A DNA stretch of 22,542 bases. Source: an uncultured Desulfovibrio sp. (lineage in GTDB: Bacteria > Desulfobacterota > Desulfovibrionia > Desulfovibrionales > Desulfovibrionaceae). The position numbers and the translations under genes were made by a program. Positions 14,569 through 21,522 of the stretch are shown here, piece by piece. Numbering within the stretch: the stretch's first letter is position 1; each line of letters begins with the position of its first letter. The stretch spans positions 1 to 22,542 of the forward strand of contig CAJUMQ010000030.1 in NCBI GenBank assembly GCA_910587035.1, given 5' to 3'. The notes beneath the pieces were generated by a model that was not told the DNA's origin, made no database searches, and saw only the letters and a list, made by a program, of their open reading frames with translations.

Positions 14569-16517
14569 ATGGCGTTGACCTCCGCAAGAATCTGATTGTC
14601 TGTTGAATGCGAGAGCTGTATGGCGCCCTGTGGACAGGTCGCCACGCAAACGCCGCAGCCCTGGCAGACTGTTTCTATGACCTGCGCCTTGTTGGTGCCG
14701 CGGATGCTGACTTCCTCTATGGCTCCAAAGGGGCAGCAGCGGATGCACTTGCCGCAATCAACGCAGCGCACAATGTCAACATGGGCGATTTGCGGATTGC
14801 TTTCCAGCTTGTCCTTGGCGAAAAGATCCAGAACCTTGGCAGCCGCGGCCGAACCCTGCGCCACGGATGCCGGGATGTCCTTGGGACCCTGGCAGGCGCC
14901 GGCGAGAAAAACGCCGGCAGTATTGGTTTCCACAGGTTTGAGCTTGACGTGGCTTTCCATGAAAAAGCCATAGTGATCATAGGAAATGCGCAGTTTTTCC
15001 GCAAGCTGGGGCGCGCCTGCGCTGGCCTCAATGCCAACGGCCAGAACCACCATGTCCGCCCGGATCTCTATGGGCTCGCCCATGAGCGTGTCCGCGCCCA
15101 TGACAATGTAGCTGCCCTCGCCATCGGGGTATATGGCGGAAACGCGGCCGCGGATATACTGCGAGCCATATTCCTCCATGGCCCGGCGCGTAAATTCATC
15201 GTAGAGCTTGCCGGCCGCGCGTATGTCCATATAAAAAACATAGGACTGGGAATCCGGCAGGTGATCCTTGGCCAGCACCGCCTGCTTGGCAGTGTACATG
15301 CAGCAGAAGCTGGAGCAGTAGGGGCGGCCCACGGATTTGTCCCTTGAGCCAACGCACTGGATAAAGACTATGCTGCGGGGCTCCTTGCCATCGGACGGGC
15401 GCAATATGTGCCCGCCGGTTGGTCCGGAGGCCGACAGCAGCCTTTCAAACTGCAGGGCGGTGATGACATCGGGGTATTTGCCGCCGCCATATTCCTCATA
15501 AACTGTCCAGTCCATGAGATCATAACCCGTGGCAGCGACAATGGAGCCGACTGTCTCGGTTATGATTTCATCCTTCATCTCGTAGTTCACGGCGCCGGTG
15601 GGGCAGATTTTGGCGCAGATGCCGCATTTGCCGGATTGCAGCTTGCGGCAGTAGGGCGCATTGATCACGGCCTTCTTGGGTATAGCCTGGGGAAAGGCAA
15701 TGGTGATGGCCGTGGTCTTGCCCGTGAACTCGTTGAAGGCGTCCGGCGTGTTCCTGCTGGGGCATTTCTCGGTGCATGCGCCGCAGCCTGTGCATTTGCT
15801 CCAGTCCACATAGGGGGTTTTCTTGCGGATCTTGACGGTGAAATTGCCAACATATCCGCTTATGTCCACCACTTCGGAATAGGCATGCAGGGTGATTTTC
15901 TCATGCTGGGCCACATCGACCATCTTGGGACCGAGAATGCATGCGGAGCAGTCCACTGTGGGAAAGGTCTTGTCCAGCTTGGCCATTTTGCCGCCAATGG
16001 TGGCCTCCCGCTCCACCATCACCACGGGCACGCCGCCTTCGGCGCAGTCCAGGGCTGCCTGGATGCCGGCAACGCCGCCGCCGATTACCAGAACCTTTTT
16101 GGTAACATCAAATTTTTTGGGCAGCAGGGGACTGTTGTAGCGCAGCTTCTCCACTGCCATCAGCACCAGCTCGGCCGCCTTGTTGGTATTGGCCTCCTTG
16201 TCCTTGCCGATCCAGGAGACATGCTCGCGGATGTTGGCCATTTCAAACATGTAGGGATTGAGGCCGGCGCGCTCAACAGTGCGGCGGAAGGTGGGCTCGT
16301 GCATTCTGGGCGTACAGGAGGCCACCACCACGCCATCCAGGTTATGCTCCTTCACGGCGGCCTCAATGGCCGCCTGGCCAGGCTCGGCGCAGGTGTACAT
16401 GGGATCGTCGGCATAGACCACATCGGGGTAGTCGCGGGCGATTTCCACCACCTTGCCGCAATCAACCGTGCCGCCAATGTTGGAGCCGCAATGGCAGATA
16501 AAGACTCCTATTCTCAT
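14556..16517 (-). CDS. hdrA: HdrA: flavin- and iron-sulfur-containing heterodisulfide-reductase-type subunit
   Basis: HdrA is the proposed site of flavin-based electron bifurcation. The 653-residue protein contains an N-terminal CHCG-bearing domain (residues 1-130), an FAD fold with VLVIGGGVAGIQAALDCAEG (142-161) and EREATIGGKMAKLDKTFPT, and the family-specific DCSACILGPKM (189-199). An inserted ferredoxin domain follows (C242, C245, C248, C252; C290, C298, C301, C305), then a central CVGSRD/CSSFCC region (388-406). Two C-terminal [4Fe-4S] clusters have C585, C588, C591, C595 and C618, C621, C624, C628. The length is usual for bacterial HdrA. Its ATG overlaps the hdrB stop (ATGA) and its end overlaps flxD/C, so the subunits are translationally coupled. 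Confidence 0.96.
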   Translation of the reverse strand: MRIGVFICHCGSNIGGTVDCGKVVEIARDYPDVVYADDPMYTCAEPGQAAIEAAVKEHNLDGVVVASCTPRMHEPTFRRTVERAGLNPYMFEMANIREHVSWIGKDKEANTNKAAELVLMAVEKLRYNSPLLPKKFDVTKKVLVIGGGVAGIQAALDCAEGGVPVVMVEREATIGGKMAKLDKTFPTVDCSACILGPKMVDVAQHEKITLHAYSEVVDISGYVGNFTVKIRKKTPYVDWSKCTGCGACTEKCPSRNTPDAFNEFTGKTTAITIAFPQAIPKKAVINAPYCRKLQSGKCGICAKICPTGAVNYEMKDEIITETVGSIVAATGYDLMDWTVYEEYGGGKYPDVITALQFERLLSASGPTGGHILRPSDGKEPRSIVFIQCVGSRDKSVGRPYCSSFCCMYTAKQAVLAKDHLPDSQSYVFYMDIRAAGKLYDEFTRRAMEEYGSQYIRGRVSAIYPDGEGSYIVMGADTLMGEPIEIRADMVVLAVGIEASAGAPQLAEKLRISYDHYGFFMESHVKLKPVETNTAGVFLAGACQGPKDIPASVAQGSAAAAKVLDLFAKDKLESNPQIAHVDIVRCVDCGKCIRCCPFGAIEEVSIRGTNKAQVIETVCQGCGVCVATCPQGAIQLSHSTDNQILAEVNAICQS

Positions 16518-17407
16518 GCTCCGCCTCCATTTGGCGCATTGGCGTCAATCCTTTGCACAATGGATCTGGCGCTTACGCAAAGCTGATCCAGGCCAAGATG
16601 TTCCGGGGCGATATTGAAGGCGAGACCCATGAGCTGGGTAAAGTAGAGAATGGGCATTTCAAAATGCGCATCCTCCGCCTTCGCGGCCTGCTTCTGGCGA
16701 AGATCAAGGTTCATCTGGCAAAGTGGGCAGGCGACAGCTATGGCGTCCACTCCCATTTTTGTGGCCAGTTCAAGTATTCTGCCCGAGTTTTTGGCGGTAA
16801 GGGGCCTTTCGGGAATGCCAAAGGCCGCGCCACAGCAGACAGTTTTCAGGGGAAAGTCAACCATTTCCGCGCCACAGGCGGCCAGCAGGCTTTCCATGAG
16901 CGTGGGATTCTCCGGATCGCCAAAATCCATGATTTTTGCAGGCCGGCTCATGAGGCAGCCATAATAGGCGGCTATGCGCAAGCCGGTGAGGGGCTTTTTG
17001 ACATAGGTGGCCAGCTCTTCCGCATCGCGGAGCCTGCCTATGAGCTGCATGACGGAGATGGCCTCCGGCAGTTCCCCGGCAGCCGGCTCGTCGAGAAGGC
17101 CGTTTACACTGTCGCGGTAGGCGTCATTGCGCATGCGGTGCCAGGCCATCCGCAGATTGGAAAGACAGCTGGGGCATGGCGTGGTGACCACATCGGCTTT
17201 CTCCCTGGCGGCCAGATCGAGATTGCGGACGCACAGCGCGCCGGAGAGCTCGCTGTCCACAGAGTGGGCCGGAGAGGAGCCACAGCAGTTCCAGCCGGGG
17301 ATTTCATCCAGGCGTATGCCCAGGGCAGCGCAGACAGCGCCTGTGGATTTGCCATAATCCAGCGCCGATCCCTCCTGCGAGCAGCCGGGATAATAGGCGA
17401 TTTTCAT
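16514..17407 (-). CDS. hdrB: HdrB: CCG-domain subunit (disulfide-reducing site)
   Basis: HdrB carries the non-cubane clusters that reduce the disulfide substrate in methanogens; in sulfate reducers the proposed partner is DsrC-type disulfide. The 297-residue protein has two full CCG motifs: C9, C41, C42, C78, C81, and C151, C191, C192, C227, C230. This retains every ligand expected for the two noncubane [4Fe-4S] clusters, so it should be catalytically complete. The ATG at 17407 overlaps the hdrC stop (ATGA) and its own stop overlaps the hdrA start. Nothing odd is seen. Confidence 0.96.
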   Translation of the reverse strand: MKIAYYPGCSQEGSALDYGKSTGAVCAALGIRLDEIPGWNCCGSSPAHSVDSELSGALCVRNLDLAAREKADVVTTPCPSCLSNLRMAWHRMRNDAYRDSVNGLLDEPAAGELPEAISVMQLIGRLRDAEELATYVKKPLTGLRIAAYYGCLMSRPAKIMDFGDPENPTLMESLLAACGAEMVDFPLKTVCCGAAFGIPERPLTAKNSGRILELATKMGVDAIAVACPLCQMNLDLRQKQAAKAEDAHFEMPILYFTQLMGLAFNIAPEHLGLDQLCVSARSIVQRIDANAPNGGGA

Positions 17408-17988
17408 GGGCGCACCCCCTTCGCCTTCGCCCTTTTGCGATACCTTTCAAATATGCGGCAGGCAGCCTGGGCGCCCTGATGATGCGCTATATGGGGCAGG
17501 AAGGGCAGCTTGTGGCGTTTCAGCGCGGTGGGCGCCAGGTCAAGATCCGTGGTCAGGCGCAGTGAGCGCAGCATGTACAGGGCCATGGTGCCGATTTCGT
17601 ATGAGCGCCCAAAGGCGCGCACCGTATCCAGAAATGAAAACCAGAATTTTTCCACCCTGGGCACTGTGACATGGCCTTCCTCCCTGGCCATGTGGCGCAG
17701 GGTTTCCATAACCGCCGCCACATCGATCTCATTGGGGCAGCGCAGTGTGCACATGGAACAGGACAGGCAGAACCAGATTGAATTTGAGCTGAGAACCTGG
17801 TCTTTCAGCCCCAGCTGTATGCCGCGCATAATCTGATTTACCTGGCGGTCATACACAAAGCCGGCAGGACAGCCGGCTGTGCAGTTGCCGCACTGGTAAC
17901 AGGTGGTGATATCCTGACCGCTACGTTCCTGCACAATGCGGGTAAAGGCAGGATCGCGCACCCGGTCGAGGGAAATGGCATTTGTCAT
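17404..17988 (-). CDS. hdrC: HdrC: ferredoxin-like electron-relay subunit
   Basis: HdrC links HdrA to HdrB through two [4Fe-4S] clusters. The 194-residue protein shows C30, C33, C36, C40 (CYQCGNCTAGCP) and C74, C77, C80, C84 (CLSCSMCTLRCP), followed by a helical tail rich in Arg, Lys and His. ATG 17988 has AGGAG five bases upstream. Longer frames to 18045 run into the leader hairpin and are not supported. It is the first gene of the hdrCBA-flx operon; its leader is described separately. Confidence 0.94.
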   Translation of the reverse strand: MTNAISLDRVRDPAFTRIVQERSGQDITTCYQCGNCTAGCPAGFVYDRQVNQIMRGIQLGLKDQVLSSNSIWFCLSCSMCTLRCPNEIDVAAVMETLRHMAREEGHVTVPRVEKFWFSFLDTVRAFGRSYEIGTMALYMLRSLRLTTDLDLAPTALKRHKLPFLPHIAHHQGAQAACRIFERYRKRAKAKGVRP

Positions 17989-18157
17989 GACAACTCCTGA
18001 CAGGCGTGATAAGAATTGCCAGCCGCAGGGCGGCTGCATCCCCATTTTTCTTGTTTCAATAACATGTCAAACATAAAAAATCCAGTAGCGCAAGAGCCGC
18101 TTCGGGGGCGGCAATGGAATTTGCCGGGGCTTTGGACCCGGCGGCATCCGGCGCGCC
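17989..18157 (-). promoter_or_regulatory. Leader and promoter region of the hdr-flx operon
   Basis: The 169-base gap after aroQ contains no gene. A perfect TTGACA lies at 18070-18065 on the - strand, but the -10 match 15 bases on (AAAAAT, 18049-18044) is weak. A 7-bp hairpin, CAGCCGC/GCGGCTG with a 3-base loop (18020-18036), sits in the leader. Two further short GC hairpins (18096-18112 and 18123-18142) follow aroQ without U-tracts, so read-through from aroQ is possible. Confidence 0.3.
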
Positions 18158-18601
18158 TCAGCCCCTGCTGCTGGCCAGGGAGTGGGCCGCCCTCAGGGCC
18201 AGCAGGTAGCTCTCCACTCCAAAGCCGGCTATGCAGCCCCTGCAGACAGGGGCCAGAACGGAGTGGCGCCTGAACTCCTCCCTGGCATGGATGTTGGACA
18301 TATGTGTTTCAACCACGGGTATTGTCAGTATGGCCAGGGCATCGGCAATGGCATAGCTGTAGTGGCTCCAGGCGCCGGCATTTATGATTACGGCGGAAAA
18401 ATCCTCATCCAGGGCTGCGTGGATGCGCTCCACCATGTCGCCCTCATGATTTGTCTGGAATATCTCAAGGCTTGCGCCAAGCCCGTCTGCCAGTTTTTCC
18501 AGAGCCGCATTTATTTCGGCCAGGCTGGCCGTGCCATAGTGGGCCGGGTCGCGCCGGCCAAACATGTTGAGATTTACGCCGTGCAGAACAAGAATCCTCA
18601 T
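18158..18601 (-). CDS. aroQ: 3-dehydroquinate dehydratase, type II
   Basis: AroQ removes water from 3-dehydroquinate in the shikimate pathway. The 147-residue protein fits type II (AroQ) size and order: VLHGVNLNMFGRRDPAHYG with catalytic Tyr22, NHEGDMVERIH (51-61), IINAGAWSHYSYAIADAL (72-89) with Asn74 and His80, and VVETHMSNIHAREEF (96-110) with Glu98, His100 and Arg107. The usual NPGA is NAGA here, a mild deviation. ATG 18601 forms an ATGA overlap with the aroE stop and has GGAGG seven bases upstream; the longer frame to 18676 is discarded. Confidence 0.95.
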   Translation of the reverse strand: MRILVLHGVNLNMFGRRDPAHYGTASLAEINAALEKLADGLGASLEIFQTNHEGDMVERIHAALDEDFSAVIINAGAWSHYSYAIADALAILTIPVVETHMSNIHAREEFRRHSVLAPVCRGCIAGFGVESYLLALRAAHSLASSRG

Positions 18602-19440
18602 GCCTTGCCTCCCCTGGCACCCAGGGCGGCTGTCACGGCATTGAATGCCTGGGCCGGCAGATCCCGCCCGGTCCAAAGTCTGAACTGTTCATTGCCCTGG
18701 GCCATAAACATGGCCAGGCCGGAGATAGTCTCAAGCCCGGCCCTGGACGCGTCCCGCAGAAATGGAGTTTCCACAGGATTATAGACCAGATCATAGGCTA
18801 TGCCGCGCATGGTCTTTGGCGCCCTGGCAAAATCATATGGTGTTTCCTGGGCATTGTCGCCATGCATGCCCAACGGAGTGGCGTTTATGATAAGAGTGGC
18901 ATTGAACTGGTAGCGCTCCTCCCAGCTTATGGGCGTAAAGCCAAAGCGGGTGGCCAGATCATACTGTCTTCTGTTGCCGGGGCTTGCCACGCGCACCATG
19001 CTGCAGCCGGACAGGCGTAGCCCGGCCGCCACGGCATGGGCCGCGCCGCCGGCCCCAAGCAGCAGCACATCCTGCCGATCCAGCCTTGTGGCTGAAAGTG
19101 GCGCGAGAAAACCGCTGACGTCTGTATTTTCACCACACAGCTCATCCCCTCGCAAATAGATGGTATTGACAGCGCCTGCAAGGGAGGCGCCCTCGCTCAC
19201 ATTGTCAAGATACCGGGCCACATTGATCTTGTGGGGAATGGTCACCGAGCAGCCGGCAATGCCTAAAAGCCGCATGGCTCCCATAAAATCGCCAAGCCGC
19301 CCTTCGGGCACAGGCCACGCCATGTATGCGGAAGGGATGCCCAGCACCTGAAAACCGGTGTTGTGCATGAGAGGTGAGAGACTTTGGCCCAGGGGCCAGC
19401 CAATGACGCCATAAAGAGTGTCTGGCATAAAGCAGGACAT
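18598..19440 (-). CDS. aroE: Shikimate dehydrogenase
   Basis: AroE reduces 3-dehydroshikimate to shikimate with NADPH. The 280-residue protein has the shikimate-binding SLSPLMHN (20-27), VTIPHK with catalytic Lys71, the GENTDVSGF motif with catalytic Asp107, and the nucleotide-binding GAGGAAHAV (129-137). The ATG at 19440 has GGGGAG four bases upstream. It is coupled to aroQ by an ATGA overlap and starts 59 bases after hydF. Confidence 0.96.
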   Translation of the reverse strand: MSCFMPDTLYGVIGWPLGQSLSPLMHNTGFQVLGIPSAYMAWPVPEGRLGDFMGAMRLLGIAGCSVTIPHKINVARYLDNVSEGASLAGAVNTIYLRGDELCGENTDVSGFLAPLSATRLDRQDVLLLGAGGAAHAVAAGLRLSGCSMVRVASPGNRRQYDLATRFGFTPISWEERYQFNATLIINATPLGMHGDNAQETPYDFARAPKTMRGIAYDLVYNPVETPFLRDASRAGLETISGLAMFMAQGNEQFRLWTGRDLPAQAFNAVTAALGARGGKA

Positions 19441-19499
19441 AATCTCCCCGCTGGTTGAATATTTGCGCTACGGGATAAGGACAGGCCTGGCAGCCCTGG

Positions 19500-20717
19500 T
19501 CATTCAGCCTCCCTGAATGACCGCAAGGCATCAGGAAAAGGCGCAAGCACACGTTCTATAACCCCCTTGGCGCAGGAAATCGCCATGCCATAGTTGGCCA
19601 TGGGCAGGCTTGCTGCCGCGGCATTTTGCTGGCGCGCCAGCATTTGCCTGCGGGTGATGACACAGGCGCCGCAGTGGACTATGGCTTTTATGCCTTCATC
19701 ATAATGCGCCAGCTCCTTGCCGGCATGGAATACGATGTCCAGCTCTCCACCTGCCATGCGCCTGAGCAGGGCAGGGATTTTCACCCTGCCAATGTCATCC
19801 GGCTGGGGATGGTGGGAGCAGGCTTCCTCAATCATGACCCTGTCGCCAGGCTTCAGGGCGGAGAGGGCGGCCGCCCCGCGCGCGAAGTCGTCAAGCCTGC
19901 CCTTGAAGGCGGCCATCAGCACAGAAAAGGTTGTCATGGGCACAGTGTCTGGTGTCGCTGCGGCCACCTTTTCCACTATCTGGCTGTCGCAGACAACTAG
20001 ATCTGGAGAAAAGGCGAGTTTATGGCAGATGTCTGCATAGCCTGCGTCGTTGACCACAAGGCAGGCGCAATGGCTGTCAAGGCAGGAGCGGATTGCCTGA
20101 ACCTGGGGCAGGATAAGCCGCCCCCTGGGGGCTCCGGTATCGATGGGCACCACAAGAACGACCAGCCCCCCTGACGGAGCTAGCCCCGCAAGAAGGGGTT
20201 GGGTATCGTCTGCCAGGGTGGCTGCCATTTTGGCAACAAGGGCGCGCAGATCGTCCATGCCCGCTCCAGTGGCTGCGGAGATGCCGACGCTGCCAAAGCA
20301 TGATGCCGGAGTTGTGGCTTCGCCGGCGGGGTGCAGGTCCATCTTGTTGCGGGCAATGAGATATGGCACCTGGGCATCCGCCAGCATGGCGGCAATGGCA
20401 GCTTCCGTATCAGTCCACTGGTTGCCATCGGTCACGAGGATCGCCATGTCCGCCCTGGCGAGGATCTCGCGGCTGCGGGCAATCCTTTTGGAGCCTGTTT
20501 TGCCGGTATCGTCCATGCCGGCAGTATCAATCAGCACAACAGGGCCGATGGGGGCGAATTCCATCGTTTTTTCAACAGGGTCTGTGGTTGTGCCCGGCTG
20601 AGGGGACGTAATTGACACAGGCTGCCCGGCAAGGGCGTTGACAAGTGTGGATTTGCCGGCATTGCGCCGCCCGGCGATGGCTATATGCAGGCGCATGCCC
20701 TTGGGGGTTTCATTCAT
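19500..20717 (-). CDS. hydF: [FeFe]-hydrogenase H-cluster maturation GTPase HydF
   Basis: HydF is the scaffold that assembles the 2Fe subcluster delivered to [FeFe] hydrogenase. The 405-residue protein has a GTPase domain (G1 GRRNAGKS at 16-23, PGTTTDPV at 41-48, DTAGMDD at 64-70, NKMD at 124-127), a dimerisation middle, and the C-terminal cluster domain EACSHHPQPDDIGRVKIP with C300 and H302. H348, C349 and C352 in VHCGACV complete the [4Fe-4S] site. All key residues are present. HydE and HydG are not in the window. Its ATG lies inside the end of dedA (8-base overlap, ATGAATGA) with only a weak ribosome binding site, so translation probably depends on dedA. Confidence 0.96.
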   Translation of the reverse strand: MNETPKGMRLHIAIAGRRNAGKSTLVNALAGQPVSITSPQPGTTTDPVEKTMEFAPIGPVVLIDTAGMDDTGKTGSKRIARSREILARADMAILVTDGNQWTDTEAAIAAMLADAQVPYLIARNKMDLHPAGEATTPASCFGSVGISAATGAGMDDLRALVAKMAATLADDTQPLLAGLAPSGGLVVLVVPIDTGAPRGRLILPQVQAIRSCLDSHCACLVVNDAGYADICHKLAFSPDLVVCDSQIVEKVAAATPDTVPMTTFSVLMAAFKGRLDDFARGAAALSALKPGDRVMIEEACSHHPQPDDIGRVKIPALLRRMAGGELDIVFHAGKELAHYDEGIKAIVHCGACVITRRQMLARQQNAAAASLPMANYGMAISCAKGVIERVLAPFPDALRSFREAE

Positions 20718-21408
20718 TTTCCGGGCCTTCCGCGCTCTTTGCGGCCTTTTTTTTATGGTCCATTCTGGCGCGAATGAACTCTATGGCCACAGGCAGAACA
20801 GAAATTATTATTATGGCATAGACAATAATGCTGAAATTTTCGCGCACCCAGGGCAGGTTGCCGAGAAAATAGCCGGCCGAGACCAGGCTGCCGACCCAGA
20901 GAATGCAGCCGGCGACATTAAAGACAAAAAAGGTGGTGGGGCACATAAGTGCGATGCCGGCCACAAATGGCGCGAATGTGCGCACAATGGGGATAAAGCG
21001 CGCAAGGATGATGGCCTTGCCGCCATGGACTTCATAAAAATGATGGGCCTTGAGCAGATGCTCCTTTTTTATGAAGCGGTTCTCCCTGGCGAAGATTGGC
21101 GGTCCCACATGCCGGCCGATGCAATAATTGACGGCATCGCCGGCAATGCCTGCGGCCAGCATGATGCCCATTACTTCAAAATAGCCCATAAGGCCCGCGC
21201 CGGCAGTGACGCCGGCTGCGAAAAGCAGGGAATCCCCTGGCAGAAAGGGTGTGATTACCAGGCCTGTCTCGCAGAAGATGATAACGAACAGAATCGCATA
21301 AATCCAGAGCCCGTATTTTTCCACCAGTTCAAAGAGGTGCACGTCTATGTGCAGCACAAAATCCCCGGCGTACAGGATAAAATTCCATAGAGTGTCAAAC
21401 ATTTCCAT
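20710..21408 (-). CDS. DedA-family (VTT domain) membrane protein
   Basis: DedA proteins are inner-membrane proteins linked to lipid-carrier flipping and envelope homeostasis. The 232-residue sequence has the family signatures ETGLVITPFLPGDSLLFAAG (about 47-66) and GGKAIILARFIPIVRTFAPF followed by VAGIALM (about 129-155), with four to six hydrophobic segments and a basic cytoplasmic tail (MDHKKKAAKS). ATG 21408 has GGGGTG six bases upstream. TATATT at 21436-21431 (- strand) may be its -10 box. The gene is first in a unit with hydF. The substrate is unknown. Confidence 0.92.
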   Translation of the reverse strand: MEMFDTLWNFILYAGDFVLHIDVHLFELVEKYGLWIYAILFVIIFCETGLVITPFLPGDSLLFAAGVTAGAGLMGYFEVMGIMLAAGIAGDAVNYCIGRHVGPPIFARENRFIKKEHLLKAHHFYEVHGGKAIILARFIPIVRTFAPFVAGIALMCPTTFFVFNVAGCILWVGSLVSAGYFLGNLPWVRENFSIIVYAIIIISVLPVAIEFIRARMDHKKKAAKSAEGPENE

Positions 21409-21522
21409 ACTGTCACCCCTGTGGGCGGTTAATATAGGCAGGCATCAGTGGAACGGGGTGCCAGGAGTGGCGCCTGTTCTTTTGCTCTTGTAGCCCATGC
21501 CCGTGTGTGGCACAACAGGGGC
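21409..21522. other. Divergent intergenic region between dedA and the hydrolase-like gene
   Basis: Contains TATATT (- strand, 21436-21431) as a possible dedA -10 box without a good -35. TGGCAC (- strand) is followed by CCCGTTCCA, which misses the sigma-54 -12 element. AGGGG at 21517-21521 lies almost against the hydrolase ATG. No gene is seen. Confidence 0.4.

Noticed and set aside
14569..14757. Extension of the FlxD/C frame 63 codons upstream
   Set aside because: It overlaps the C-terminal ferredoxin clusters of HdrA in another frame and is not similar to MvhD; the ATG at 14568 matches the conserved start.
21454..21470. Possible sigma-54 promoter (TGGCAC) upstream of dedA on the - strand
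   Set aside because: The -12 element reads TTCCA instead of TTGCA and the spacing is off by a base, so there is no convincing link with the NifA-like regulator.
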